From contig NC_087066.1 in assembly GCF_963678635.1 (NCBI RefSeq), forward strand, positions 33,113,301 through 33,177,300: a stretch of 64,000 nucleotides of DNA. The letters are read 5' to 3'. This document shows positions 11,533 through 22,229 of the stretch, piece by piece (the first letter of the stretch is position 1; each line of letters begins with the position of its first letter). The notes under the pieces are model-generated. The model was given only the letters and a program-made list of their open reading frames with translations, made no database searches and was not told where the DNA came from. Source of the stretch: Symsagittifera roscoffensis. Lineage: Eukaryota > Xenacoelomorpha > Acoela > Convolutidae. The translations under genes were made by a program, and so were the position numbers.

Positions 11533-12569
11533 CCCGCACCGAGCGCCCATGGATCATAATCGATTATATTGTCATAATATGGTCAGCATCTATTAAATGA
11601 CAAAATAATCGATTATAATCCCTTAAAAATGGATTATAATCCTAACATTTTTTTATCCCAATAAAATCCATTATAATCGATTATAATCGATTATAATGGA
11701 TTTTTTCGAGGGGTTATTCATGAAATTTACAATTTTGTTCAAAATTATCTCATTTCCTGTTTAGTGTAGTTGCTACGTGTTTTGTTTCATAAAATGTTAC
11801 ATATAAGAAAAAAAATTATTTATTTTTTGTCTCAACTTTTTCTAATTCATTGCAGTTTAACACTTCATTTTAACCCCCCCTCCCCAGCCAGTTAAGCCCC
11901 CAGTACCCAGTATACTACCACCCACCAGTTTACTACCCCCCATACCCCCTCCCACCATTTACCCCCCCCCCCCCTCCCTCCAGTTTACCCTGCCCCTTTA
12001 GCTTGGGGGGGGGGGGGGGGTAAGACAGCTTGAGAGGGCGAGGGGATGAACAGTTTAACCCCCTCCCCCGGTTTATTTACCCCCACCCCGTTCGGTTTAT
12101 TTACCTCCCAACCCAACGCCCAACGCCCACCCCCCCCCCCCCCCCCCCCCAGTAAAAAGGTTGAGGGGGCGAGGGACGAAGTTGAGACATGGCATTTAGT
12201 AAAAGACAGGGCATAAATTCTGCAAACTTTTCGCAAAATTTGCAAAGTTTTGCAAAAATAATCGAATTTAGTTCTAAAAATGAAATGGATTATAATCAAT
12301 TATAATGGATTATCATGGATTTTTATTTCAAAATAATCGATTATTATGGATTATCTTGGCAAAAATAATCGATTTCAGTGACAAAAATAATGGATTATAA
12401 TCGATTATAATGGATTATAATGGATTATATTTGTTCAAAATAATCGATTATAAGGCCTATATATTCGATTTCGTGGTCTGAATTTTACATCCGTAATGGA
12501 TTATAATCGATTATTTATGTCTCGGGAATCCATTATAATCGATTAGAATCCATGGGCGCTCGGTGCGGG
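11533..12569. mobile_element. TIR element with subterminal AATCGATTATAATGG arrays and C-rich core
   Basis: The left end CCCGCACCGAGCGCCCATGG (11533-11552) is matched exactly, inverted, at the right end (12550-12569). Just inside both ends are dense arrays of ATAATCGATTATAATGG-type palindromes (11553-11708 and about 12262-12548). The middle is a C-rich minisatellite. No open frame for a transposase exists, and I see no clear target-site duplication. It is best read as a MITE-like non-autonomous DNA element with subterminal repeats. Confidence 0.8.
11868..12152. repeat. C-rich minisatellite core of the TIR element
   Basis: Degenerate units of CCCCCCAGTTTACC, with a G-run segment at 12005-12020 and a long C run at 12128-12150. 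Strand asymmetry switches locally, so the runs could pair with one another. Confidence 0.8.
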
Positions 12570-12627
12570 CAGGTAATCGACCTCAAATCATACTCACGGG
12601 TTCAACTCCCTCACCAATCAAAGGGAT

Positions 12628-12803
12628 CATTACGAGGCCAAACTGTGCATTTTGTGAATTTTAGGAGGATTCCGCAACAAGGACGCTCCCCTTGTTCTTC
12701 TTTTGTTCTTTCGTTTCCTTTGATCGTTCCGACAAAATTTTAACATGTTTAAGGACTTGTCTCTGGAATCTAGGAACATACAAAAACAAAATTTTGCGCC
12801 TAT
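12628..12803 (+). mobile_element. MITE family 'ATTACGAGGCCA', copy 1 (3'-truncated)
   Basis: Starts CATTACGAGGCCAAACTGTG and continues collinear with the reverse complement of the complete copy at 14062-14258. Shared blocks are TTCCGCAACAA, GTTCCGACAAAATTTTAAC and CTGGAATCTAGGAACA. It loses similarity after GCGCCTATC, so the right terminal repeat is absent. Confidence 0.8.
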
Positions 12804-12824
12804 CATGCTCAAGGTGCTTTTGGC

Positions 12825-13072
12825 TTATATGCAAGTTTTGAAGGGCAGCGCGGCAAAAAAAACGCAATTTTTTGCTCGAAAAATTCAAAAAAGTTCTCAA
12901 AGAAGTTTTTTGACCCGTTTTATCAAACATTTGATTGTGGCGCTAAATTTATATGCAAGTTTTGAAGGGCAGCGCGGCAAAAAAACGCAATTTTTTTCTC
13001 GAATTTTTCCAAAAAGTGCCCAAAGAAGTTTTTTGACCCGTTTTATCAAACTTTCGATTGTGGCGCTAAATT
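12825..13072 (+). repeat. Two tandem copies of a 124-bp unit
   Basis: The unit starts ATATGCAAGTTTTGAAGGGC and ends ...GATTGTGGCGCTAAAT. The second copy starts at 12951. The copies differ mainly in a short AT stretch. Both remain open in one frame, making a repetitive 113-codon frame, but nothing suggests a protein. Confidence 0.8.
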
Positions 13073-13994
13073 TTTACTTTCCTTAATGCGGGCTCCATTA
13101 TAGCGTGCAGTTTCAATTTATAGGCCTACAACGACACCGTTCAAAGATACATAGGAACAAACCGAGCTTGCTAAAAATCTTGATTTTTCAGTTTTTTGAC
13201 AAAGGTCTGTTGCAATCTTGTTTTGAAAAAAAATTGATATTCATTATCTGGGATTGATAAAAGTTCAGGTAGGACCTTAAGAGGACCTGCCAACCCGATA
13301 ATTGGTTTTAGTATAACCAAAAAACAAACCGTAAAAGAAAAAAAGAAACTCGCTTGCCTAGTTTTGCTCTAAACTAATTGAGTCTTTCGCAAAAAAATTA
13401 CGAGAAAAAATTTGTGAACTGTTATTTGGGATAGCTGAAAGTTCCTCGAAACCTAATTTTTGGGTTTGGCCTCCGACCAAACAAAACTGCTATGACCGTT
13501 AATTAAACCGAATTAAACAGAAATTTGATTGGGATTAACTTTTTTCGTTCCCAAAAAAATAAAAGAAGATAACCGCCCATTTGACTTGCAATTGGGAGTA
13601 TTCTACCACAAAAATGAAAACCTTAGTTTTTGGCCATTTTAACTGAAAGTGGTGTATGGCAACCAGAAAAAATGTCAAGATGTCCAAACCATCCAGCCCG
13701 AAAGAAGTCCAAGACCGAATAAAAATAGCTACACCAAAAACTTTACTAAAGCAAAAAAGTGCTGCAAATAACCTTAAATATAGGTCTGAGATATGATATC
13801 CTCAATTAACATTTATGGTTTTTGAGCTATGGGTTCTCGCAAAAAAGCGTAGAAAATTGAAGGGCAGTAAGTTCGAAGTCACTCTTACTTAAGACTTAAC
13901 AAAAAATATTGTTGAACTTTTGCCCTTGATGGTCACATCAGCACAAAACATTCGAAGTTCCGGCTGGCCCTTATCACGTCAAGCAAAGTCCAAG
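13073..13994. other. No gene seen
   Basis: AT-rich, with no open frame, recognised repeat or splice-flanked exon. Confidence 0.3.
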
Positions 13995-14340
13995 AAATTG
14001 AAAAGCTGGTTACTGTGCAAGTAGCAAACGTTGTTTTGACCATAGTCTTTAAGAAAACTACCATTACGAGGCCAAACTGTGCACTGGATAGGCGCACAAT
14101 TTTGTTTTTGTCTGTTCCTAGATTCCAGAGACAAGTTTTTAAACATGTTAAAATTTTGTCGGAACAATCGAAGAAAATGAAAGAATAAAAGAAGAACAAA
14201 GGGAGCGTTTGTTGCGGAAACCGCTTACAATGCACAAAATGCACATGGCCTCGTAATGACGAAAAAAAGGTTATGTTTTTTTTTTCAAATTAATGAAAAT
14301 TTTTCTGCGTGGTGTGACAAAAAGATCTGTAGCAGAACTA
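13995..14340 (+). repeat. Fragment related to the fold-back element arm, interrupted by a MITE
   Basis: GGTTACTGTGCAAGTAGCAAACG...CATAGTCTTTAAGAAAACTACC matches the right arm of the fold-back at 4030-4085. After the MITE, GCGTGGTGTGACAAAAAGATCT matches the arm's 4110-4135 block. The two halves are collinear with the arm, so the MITE at 14062-14258 inserted into it. Confidence 0.65.
14062..14258 (-). mobile_element. MITE family 'ATTACGAGGCCA', complete copy 2
   Basis: 197 bp, with 13-bp perfect terminal inverted repeats CATTACGAGGCCA...TGGCCTCGTAATG. The interior matches copies at 12628-12803 and 36425-36621. No coding capacity. The target-site duplication is unclear (possibly AC on both sides). 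Confidence 0.88.
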
Positions 14341-15406
14341 TATTTTCGATTTTTGCTGAAGGTAGACTATTATAAGCAAAATGGAACAAACATTTTTCAA
14401 CTTTTTTTTTTCAATTTTTCTGCAAAAAACTTTCTGAATTTTTTTGAAGTGTTTAATTCCCAAAATAGAGATAAGAAAATCCGATATTAATTTTGCTTGC
14501 TCGAACCTAGGTTTTTGGGGCTTAAATTAGCCATAATCAAGCTACTGTAAGCCTGATCGCTTGCTTTATTTGATCGAATTAAGACGAAAAAATAAAAATT
14601 TCATAACGGTTTTTCTCAACTTTGAAAATATTTTTTTGAAAATTATTGAAAATCGATCAGATCAGGACTGATAGGGCTTCATTATGATATATCATTCCTT
14701 TCTGTTTGATGATTTTTGGGGTACTTTATTTTGCGCGTGGAAAACCAAAGAAAAAGAAATGAAAAATAAATAAAACACACTCGAATACGAAGTTCTTCCT
14801 CATTTTTCAAATGGTCAGAACAAAAATGGAGATTGTTTGCAAATCTTGAAGCTACTCCTTATTTGCTTAATGACAGTCATTGACGTAATTGAGAAAAAAA
14901 TTGATTAACAACAGGAAACAACCCTCTATAAAGTTTTTTTGATATAACGGAAGCTTAATTACTGTAAAGTAGAAATTTTTTATTCCATTTTGCTGGGTTA
15001 ACTTTGTATTTCAGCTTAGAGTTACTACAAATTTTCGTTTTTCATTTAATTCTTTTGACTTTTTTCCTATTTACCAAAGAAATGAGCAAGGTTTAGTGGG
15101 CGACTTAAGCAGTACAATGGACCCTAGAAGAAAGAATCTAAACTTCATGAAAAGATTGTTGATATTTAAAAATTAAAAAAAGAAGGTTTTGGAGTTGAAT
15201 TTGGTAAAATTGATAAGAATTTTTTTGTTCCGACCATTCAGAATGGGAAGAAACTTTGTGTTTGGGAGTGTTTTAGTTTTTTCTTTTTTGTTTTTCACGC
15301 AAAATCAGGTACCACATGATCATTGGAATAGAATGAATGACAAAATAATTTATAGCCCTTTTGGTTGAAATACGCACATGAAAAAAAATGGAAACTTTTT
15401 TTTTCG
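14341..15406. other. No gene seen
   Basis: Very AT-rich with many homopolymer runs. No open frame with recognisable content. Confidence 0.3.
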
Positions 15407-15675
15407 GTGTCGAGAAAAATCCGTCGGAATTTTTCAATTTTTGGTCTAACTTCGAGCGAATATGGTGAGCGAGCAGACTTATTTTGTCTTTCACACAAAA
15501 AGATAAGCGTCAAATTATCATCGTAATGAGTGCAGTGGTTTATTATATTTATGCCTTTTCAGCCTTGATTTGAACAGTTCTAAAAAAATAAAAGATGGTT
15601 TCAGTGTCGAGAAAAACCGGTTCGAAGTTTTAAAGCTTTAGTCTGATTTCGAGCGAGTAAATCAAGAGAGCAGTT
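15407..15675 (+). repeat. Diverged tandem repeat, ~197-bp period
   Basis: GTGTCGAGAAAAATCCG...TCGAGCGAATATGGTGAGCGAGCAG (15407-15480) recurs as GTGTCGAGAAAAACCGG...TCGAGCGAGTAAATCAAGAGAGCAG (15604-15675). Both are followed by AT-rich sequence with related short blocks. No gene is apparent. Confidence 0.55.
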
Positions 15676-15969
15676 TCTTTATAGAATGATAGGCCATTAA
15701 ATTTTACTTTAAGTTCATCGAATTTTTTTAGCGCTATCTTTGTAATAAAAAAAAAACATCACAACTTCTGCATAAAATTTAAAAAAAGGGATTTTTTTTT
15801 ATTTCTTTTCTGCTATTTTTTGACTGAAACCGTTGCTTGATTTGCCTATTTTGTGTAGCTGTCGATTATGCCTAAATTCCAGCTTTCCTTCAGATCCGTT
15901 TATCACTCGAGTCGCCAAAGAAAAGCATTTTTTGGAAAAAAACAGACAGAGAAAGTGTTTTATGTATTT

Positions 15970-16020
15970 TTTCAGAGTATGGTCTGAACCTTCTGTGCTA
16001 CGTGCAGAGCCACCGGCTAT
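15970..16020 (+). repeat. Isolated copy of the fold-back core motif
   Basis: GAGTATGGTCTGAACCTTCTGTGCTACGTGCAGAGCC is a diverged copy of the 2387-2430 block of the fold-back arm, and of the 14005-14060 block on the opposite strand. The flanks show little other similarity. Confidence 0.45.
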
Positions 16021-17127
16021 CTTTGTGTTCCTGGTAATTTTTATACCTTGATTATGAAAAAAAGAAAAAAAGAAAAATATTGAAGTTTGCACAGAGGTTT
16101 TCCCAGTCACCGAAAATTTTGAGTATACGGCACGCAGGGAAGCATCAATAAAAGCTATCAACTGACAACCATCTGTTTTCGAATTACGCCACTAATTTTT
16201 CGACATTCAAAGATGTGCCGAATGTTTTTCGGCTGCGACACTTCATAATCTAATTGGACGGTTACTGTCGCTGACAAAATCCTAATACACCGAATTTCTC
16301 CTAAGTCGTCAAAGTCTGGAAATTAGTGTAGATATAATCTGACAATTAGTCGCAAAAATCTGAACATAGATTGGGCATCTATAATAAAAAATTCAGTGCT
16401 TTATTTGATCTTAACGAGATGCGATTTATCCGATTGGAAATGCCGATTTTGAGGAAAAGGTACCACAATGAAAAAATTAAAAGTTGAACGTAGAAAGTTC
16501 CAATTCAGACTTAGAAATAGCTCTTTCTAAAGAAAAAACTCCTCGTATCCAGGGACATGTGCAGTTTAGGTGTATCGGTATCTCAATTAGTCTGAACATA
16601 GCCTCATACAAATCTCAAAACCCCATGCAAACATTTGTGCAAAAAAATCGTTTAGGCCGAAGGTTGTGGAGATTTTTTATATGCAAGACACTGCAAGATA
16701 ATAAGACCCTCCTAGCATGAACATATATATAAGACTAAAAAATCGAAATCCTGAACAGGAGAGTCAAAATTGAAGGGAATGTTGCAAAGAATCAAAGAAT
16801 CCGGAGTTCGAAAGCTAAATAGACAGCCTAAAACTCAAAGTTTCAAAACACGTTTTTACTGGGCGTTTCAAGTTTTTTTTTTGAAAATTTTTATTGCAGC
16901 TAAAACTGCGAAAAAAACAGATTCATCATGATAATTCACTGGTCCCTGATTTTCAGGAAAAAAATCAGTGTGATGAGTACATTAATTTAATCTACTGATA
17001 AAAAGGTTGTATTAATTTTCAATAGCGTATTACGGGAGCTGCTGAAAATTAATACAATATACAAAAAAGCGGTAGAAGCAAAGCCAGAAAAATCACACCC
17101 CACGTTGATGCTGACAATGTGTTTCAG
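16021..17127. other. No gene seen; probably intronic
   Basis: AT-rich sequence upstream of the EGF-like exon, ending in a plausible 3' splice site (TGTGTTTCAG). The frame at 16484-16720 has no recognisable content. Confidence 0.35.
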
Positions 17128-17304
17128 AAGTGAACTACTGCACACAGAAGTACAACGCAGATGGCGAACTCGAGACACTGAATAATGACCCCTGTGTTGG
17201 GCGGGAGAACAAGCAATGTGTTGACCACGAAGACTTTTATGCTTGTGAATGTCTGGACCAATACATCCCATTTGATCTCCATCACCACACCGGATGTGTT
17301 TCAG
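17128..17304 (+). CDS. Internal exon encoding one EGF-like domain of an unidentified host gene
   Basis: A 177-nt block lies between an acceptor (GTGTTTCAG|AA) and a donor (TTTCAG|GTAAAA). Both splice phases are 1, the usual arrangement for shuffled EGF exons. The frame gives six cysteines in EGF order: NYC, DPC, KQC, then YACEC (C-x-C) and a final GC, with aromatic residues before C4. Such domains occur in secreted or extracellular membrane proteins and bind ligands or calcium. No D-x-N/D-E calcium motif is evident at the start. No neighbouring exon can be identified in the window, so the gene cannot be named and a pseudoexon cannot be excluded. Confidence 0.7.
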
Positions 17305-18396
17305 GTAAAATCAGGAAAACATTTCTGAGAACTTTTTGGAATCGTGCTAAATCAAAGCGCTTTCTATTTCTGCATTCGTTTTGCATGAAAAACACATCTA
17401 TCTTAGAAGTATTGCAAGGAAATCGGCTATTTTGCAGATTTGCAGATTTGCAGATTTTTCTGAGCAAAAAAATTCAAAACTTCCATCAATTTTCCTTATG
17501 TGGCCAAAATTCACATATAAAATTTTTTAAAACCATAGAATCCCTTCTCCGCTAAGAGGAATTGAGATGCATAAATTTTCCATGATAAATATTAAAAGAA
17601 ATTAGCGTGCAGCCAAACGAGATGGGATGAAAAATTCAATCGCCTACTGAGTTTTGGCCGATCAGCGGCGATATTGTACTCCACAGACTTTTTACCATCG
17701 TCATGCCCAGATCTACGGCAACAATCTCAGTACGCATGACAGCCCTAATCTCCACGGGAAGACACTCTGACCCAATTTTAATCGGAGTGCTTCTGACATT
17801 ATCTGACGCGTTTTTCTTCTCATGTCTTGACAGTTGGCAAAATTTTTGCAAAAATTTTTACGGGCAAGTTTGTTAGGGAGAAATCGTAGGCGCCTTCACC
17901 AAGTCTGCTTGTCTCGCATGTTTGAATGTGCCGTAAATGTGTCGTTTTGGTTCCAGTAGCCGGTCGGTATTACTGGACCAGTTTCAACCTCGTCTGGTTC
18001 GGTTAAAGGTCTTTTCTGCTTCGTCCTGAACAGTTGGTGTTTGCGCGTAGTTTCAAGTTACCAATCTAGCGATTAATTCGAATTCACGGTCGTATCAAGT
18101 AACGCAGCGTCGAGTTAGTTTTTGCGTACTCTCACCCCCAGGCCCTCCCCTGGCCAACCAAATGACAAATTCGCGCAATCTTCTCGAATTTATGATTTGG
18201 TTGCGATATCAATAAAACAAAACATAGAATAAATTTGAAAAACCTCAAGCTGTTGAAATGCTAGCGCAAAATTTATCTTTACAACATAGGCTGATTTTTC
18301 TTACAAACTGAACAAAAGCGAAATAACTTCTTTTCTAATCCGATATACGCCTGAGCAGGGGTTGATTTAGGGTGGGGGGAAGCGGCGGATGCCTCC
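17305..18396. other. No gene seen; intron or flank up to the LTR element
   Basis: Begins with the donor site of the EGF-like exon. The open frame continuing past the donor (to 17555) is intron read-through. The last ~300 bp before the LTR are less AT-rich but contain nothing I recognise. Confidence 0.35.
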
Positions 18397-18400
18397 CTAC

Positions 18401-18812
18401 TGAGTTAGGACCGATGTGGTTAACTCATAGAGTAATTTCGGATAGGGTACACCGTCTGCTCGTCACGCTATCTTATTTTCGGCCGGATAGATTCGTGCAA
18501 CTTCTTAGTCTAATACCGATCCTAATCTTACTCTTATATCTACTAGTAAAGGGTGTTTAACTAGTCTCTGCTAGGCTCAATAGATCTAGGGTATACTGGT
18601 TTGTTGCGGCTGCAGAAGTTCTCTTCTTGGAGAGACAACTAATTTCTAAGTTAAATTCAAATCTCTCTGGTGCTGAAATTACAAGTAATTTCAGCACTTA
18701 CAAATAAGTGGGTTGTTAGTTAGATGGATCATGATTGGTTAATATTTAATACTTTACAGTGGTAAAATATCTAATTTATCCAATCATAAAATATAGTTTA
18801 GATCAGGTTCCA
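18401..18812 (-). repeat. 3' LTR of copy 1
   Basis: Matches 34351-34760 throughout. Read in the element's sense it begins TGGAACCTGATC and ends CCTAACTCA. Differences from the 5' LTR are a handful of substitutions, a small divergent patch at 18539-18552 and a 3-bp indel near 18625. The sequence just upstream in the element's sense ends GGATGGG, only a weak polypurine tract. Confidence 0.95.
18670..18697. promoter_or_regulatory. 28-bp LTR palindrome (3' LTR)
   Basis: GTGCTGAAATTAC, two central bases, then GTAATTTCAGCAC: a perfect 13-bp inverted repeat. It is unchanged in the other LTR (34618-34645). It could be a protein-binding palindrome or an RNA hairpin. Its role is unknown. Confidence 0.75.
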
Positions 18813-20634
18813 CCCATCCGAATTTTACAGAGTTTTTTAGAATTATCTTTCTGCAATTCAAAGGATGGATGATGAACGTTGGTATTTGGCGAACATCATA
18901 TTCTTGTCCGGTTCCCCTTGAGAGAGAAGTTCCAGGACGCTGGAGTTAGGGGCATCAATCGTTGTGTCGTCTTGTGACAACGACTGTGTTTCCCAATGAA
19001 ATCAATCTGATTTCAAAATGGTTTGCTATGACGGGTTTTTCTGTATTATGTAGAGAACATGTTTTGTGTTCAACCTCGTCTGGGAATGACGTGGAGATTG
19101 TGTGTGGAAGGGATGCCTTGTAACTCGGATCTGTACGTATACTTGAACATCGAGGTGGTCATTGGTCTAGTTCAATGAAGTCCTTTTCTGCGAAGTCAAG
19201 TCATACTCTAAATAATTTGAGTTGTGATTGTGGACGGCATATCGGTTGTGGTTAGCCATTCTTGTTCGAGTGTAATGGGATCATTTTGTTTTAGGATGTT
19301 CGTCTTTGTTGCTGTGTGTTGATCTATATACTGCAAGGTATGATTTACATTTTATAAAATTTTTATTAGTTCGGTTCTTTAATCATGAATTTAGTTAGTT
19401 GTTTTCACAAAAGCATTTTGTTTTAGTTCGGTTATTTTGAAGAGTTACTCACCCTTGAGTACCTCTTATTAAAAATAGAAGTGTGGTCACAAAGCGTGGA
19501 TGTAGCGCGGTGGGTAAGGCCGACTATAGAGCATGCTCAGGAAGTCCTCTCTGGTGGGTTAGGCCAGGAGTGGGAGTATGATTTCGTGCGGTTTCTTTGA
19601 GAGGTCCTGTTATGTGATAACGTTCTATGTTGGGTTTATGTTGGTCTTTCTTATGTTTCTTTGTTTGTGTCCTTTTTTCAAAAATCAAACAGTTTTTCTT
19701 ATGGGTTTGTCTTTCGACTTTTTTGTGTTTTATAATTTCTTTCTTAGACTTTATAATAGTCTTCAAAAGAATAAATTATCCAGTTTTAAATTGGGTTAAT
19801 CCGGTTTGGGTACCATTGGTTTTCTTTTCTTAGTCATGCTGTTATTTTATGATTTGTGGTGTTTAGTAAGCTGCGTTGGTTAGTTTGGTTTAGTATATAA
19901 CTCCTTTCCAACCGGGTTAAAGGAAAGTTTGAAACTTGTTATCATGTGTTAGAGTTGTTGAGTGTGAAAACTTGAAACTTAAAATCATTATTTAAACAAT
20001 TCTTCGTGGGCGAGCTGTGCGACTTTGGATAGAATTCCTGTGTGAGTGAATGAAAATATCAAAAGGTTAGTACTGCATTTTCATTTTATCATTTTATAAA
20101 ATTTCTAATTTCAATTTTACTGCTAGTTTTGGGGGAAATTCAAAGTTATAAATTTTCATCATAATTAAATTTACTGCTTTATGGGGAAATAATTTATAAA
20201 TTAATTTACTACATTTGGTATGAATTTTATCAGATTATCTTGTGTAAAATATTAATGAAGTTTAGAAGAATTTTAACAAGTTTATTTTGTTTTCTGTTTT
20301 TTGCAGATGATCGTGGTATGAAGACTAAAAATGTAAAAGAAACTTGAGTAAAGAATGGTTAGTACTAATTTAAATTTATTAGTTAAGAATATTTTTAAAT
20401 AATACTTACCTGTTAGTTGTCTGGGAAAAAGCCGTGGGGAAAGATGTCGTGTATTATGTCCGAATTTGTTAGTAATTTTGCTAGTATGCGAATGATGTTT
20501 TTAGTTTGGAGCAATGGCCAAAGCAATTGAAGTGCTTTATTGGTTTTTAGTTCTTCGGTGCCTACTGCAAACTCATAATGTGTGTTTTGAATGAGGTTAT
20601 ATTTTTTGTGATTATATTTAGTATTGTGAATAAA
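18813..20634 (-). other. Non-coding 3' region between last ORF and 3' LTR of copy 1
   Basis: 1.8 kb with no open frame in the sense direction. Such a long untranslated stretch is unusual for an LTR element. It is AT-rich with Tn/An runs. The stretch around 19490-19570 is more GC-rich. No second-copy counterpart is available in the window to test conservation. Confidence 0.55.
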
Positions 20635-22223
20635 TTATAATATTGGGATTTCTATAGGTTGGATAAATTCATGTGGGATAAGGAAGGGTCTGGATTCCTC
20701 GGCATTAAAGGTCTTCGTGATGGGACAAAATATATACATTTGGGTAACTGGGTCATAGTTGCGGAGGATGCCATGGAGGTTAGTACCTTTGATGCAATAT
20801 GTAAAATTAAGGAAAAATGGTGGCGTGTACTTTGAGTTGAGAAACTGAAAACGATGGTGAGATTGTCTTGATGGGGTATGCAAATCAAAATGATTTGTAT
20901 GAAGCGATAGTATGCATATGTATGAGTCTGTTTAGTGCGTAACATAATGTCGTGTGAACAGTGCAAATCGCGTTCATGTGGTGCAAGGAAGTGAAAGGTT
21001 AGTGAAAACAACTGAAATTTTTCTTTAAAACTTTCGTAAGCTTGAATATCAGTTAGTGCTTCAAAAATGATGTGATCATATTTTCTATGAAAAAAATTAA
21101 GTGTGAATACATATGACGTTTTGATGAAGAATTTTTCTGTTAGTTGTGGGTTAGAGAAACGGTCGTCATCTAGAAATTGGTCTTGATTAGTTCGGATGAT
21201 ATTATGGTCGTAATATTCTATTGCAAATTCGTTAGCTCGGGGTGCAGTGAATGTTTTTAGTGATTTTTTATATCCTATATAAGTAAATTGTCTAGGTGTT
21301 AGTGTTGGGGTGAGTCTATATAGCATATCTTTATTCTTTTCTATATCGTTATGAGTACTAGAGAGTGGCAGGCAAAGGGGTTTAGTAAAATGGTAATACG
21401 CTGTCCAGTGAAGTGTCGGCATTAAAACATGTTCATCTACAAAACTTCGTGTGTCGTTGGTGTCGTTAGGTGTGTTTAAAGTATATTGTGGGGTTGAGGG
21501 TAAGGTGATTGCTAGAAAATCTTTCGTGTTGGTGTGGTGTGGATGATTAATATATTCGCAGGCTGTTCCTGGTTTGGTCGGGAATGGATGGTTCGGGAAT
21601 TTTCTTTTAAAAGTGCGATAAGCTCGGTGAGTGATATTTGATGATTCAGTGGATGTGGATGATTGTGCTAATGATGCAGTGTAAGCTGAGGAGGGTGTAG
21701 GAGTAGGTGGGTTTGAGGATTCTATTGTGGATGAAATTTGATTTATAGTGAGGGTGTTAGGGTGTATTAGCTGTTGTTGTAGGGTGATAAAATTATCGAG
21801 TTCCTGGGAGATTTTGGGGGTATCTGGAGAATTATTAGATGATCGGTCGGAATGAAATGGAGAATAGGTTGGGGTTACTTGCGAAGCATAAGAAGGAGTG
21901 GAAACGGATGGGAGTGGATTATTTGGTGGGATCGGTTGAAAAGGGGGTTTTGAAAAAACTGCGGAGTTGGTCTGAAAATTATTGGATGGAGATGGTTCGG
22001 AGTCTGCAAATTTGTCAGGGGTTTCTATATTAGGGTTATTAAGTTGTGAATTGGAGTATAAAACTGAAATATCTGAATTAGTATCCGAATTCATGCTTGA
22101 TGATATATTAATAGTTGGAAAATCGGATGGTGGGAAAGCAAAAAGTGGGATTATTGGGATTGGATTGTTGAGGTTGGTTGGATGGGAATTTGAGCGGTGT
22201 AGGGATCCAAGTTGTCGGCTCAT
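20635..22223 (-). CDS. Large accessory ORF downstream of env, function unknown
   Basis: The ATG at 22223 lies 7 bp after the env stop. The frame is open for 523 codons to 20652. The first ~210 residues are Pro/Ser/Thr/Asn-rich and low-complexity, without a signal peptide. Residues ~210-440 look globular, with many aromatic and charged residues and the segments RAYRTFKRKFP, LHWTAYYHF and FHRKYDHIIFEALTD. Near 20880 a second frame opens (20883-20635) whose translation, including LHGILRNYDPV and PFLIPHEF, looks more protein-like than the end of the first frame. A one-base frameshift is therefore likely. I recognise no family. Its position after env suggests an accessory protein, possibly expressed from a spliced or env-derived mRNA. 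Confidence 0.65.
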
Positions 22224-22229
22224 CGTGGG

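Noticed and set aside
12745-13086. 113-codon frame with internal repeat
   Set aside because: The repeat is the 124-bp tandem unit (not a multiple of three). Nothing protein-like.
19490-19575. tRNA/SINE-like patch (GGATGTAGCGCGGTGGGTAAGGC resembles an A box)
   Set aside because: No convincing B box or cloverleaf, and only one occurrence in the window.
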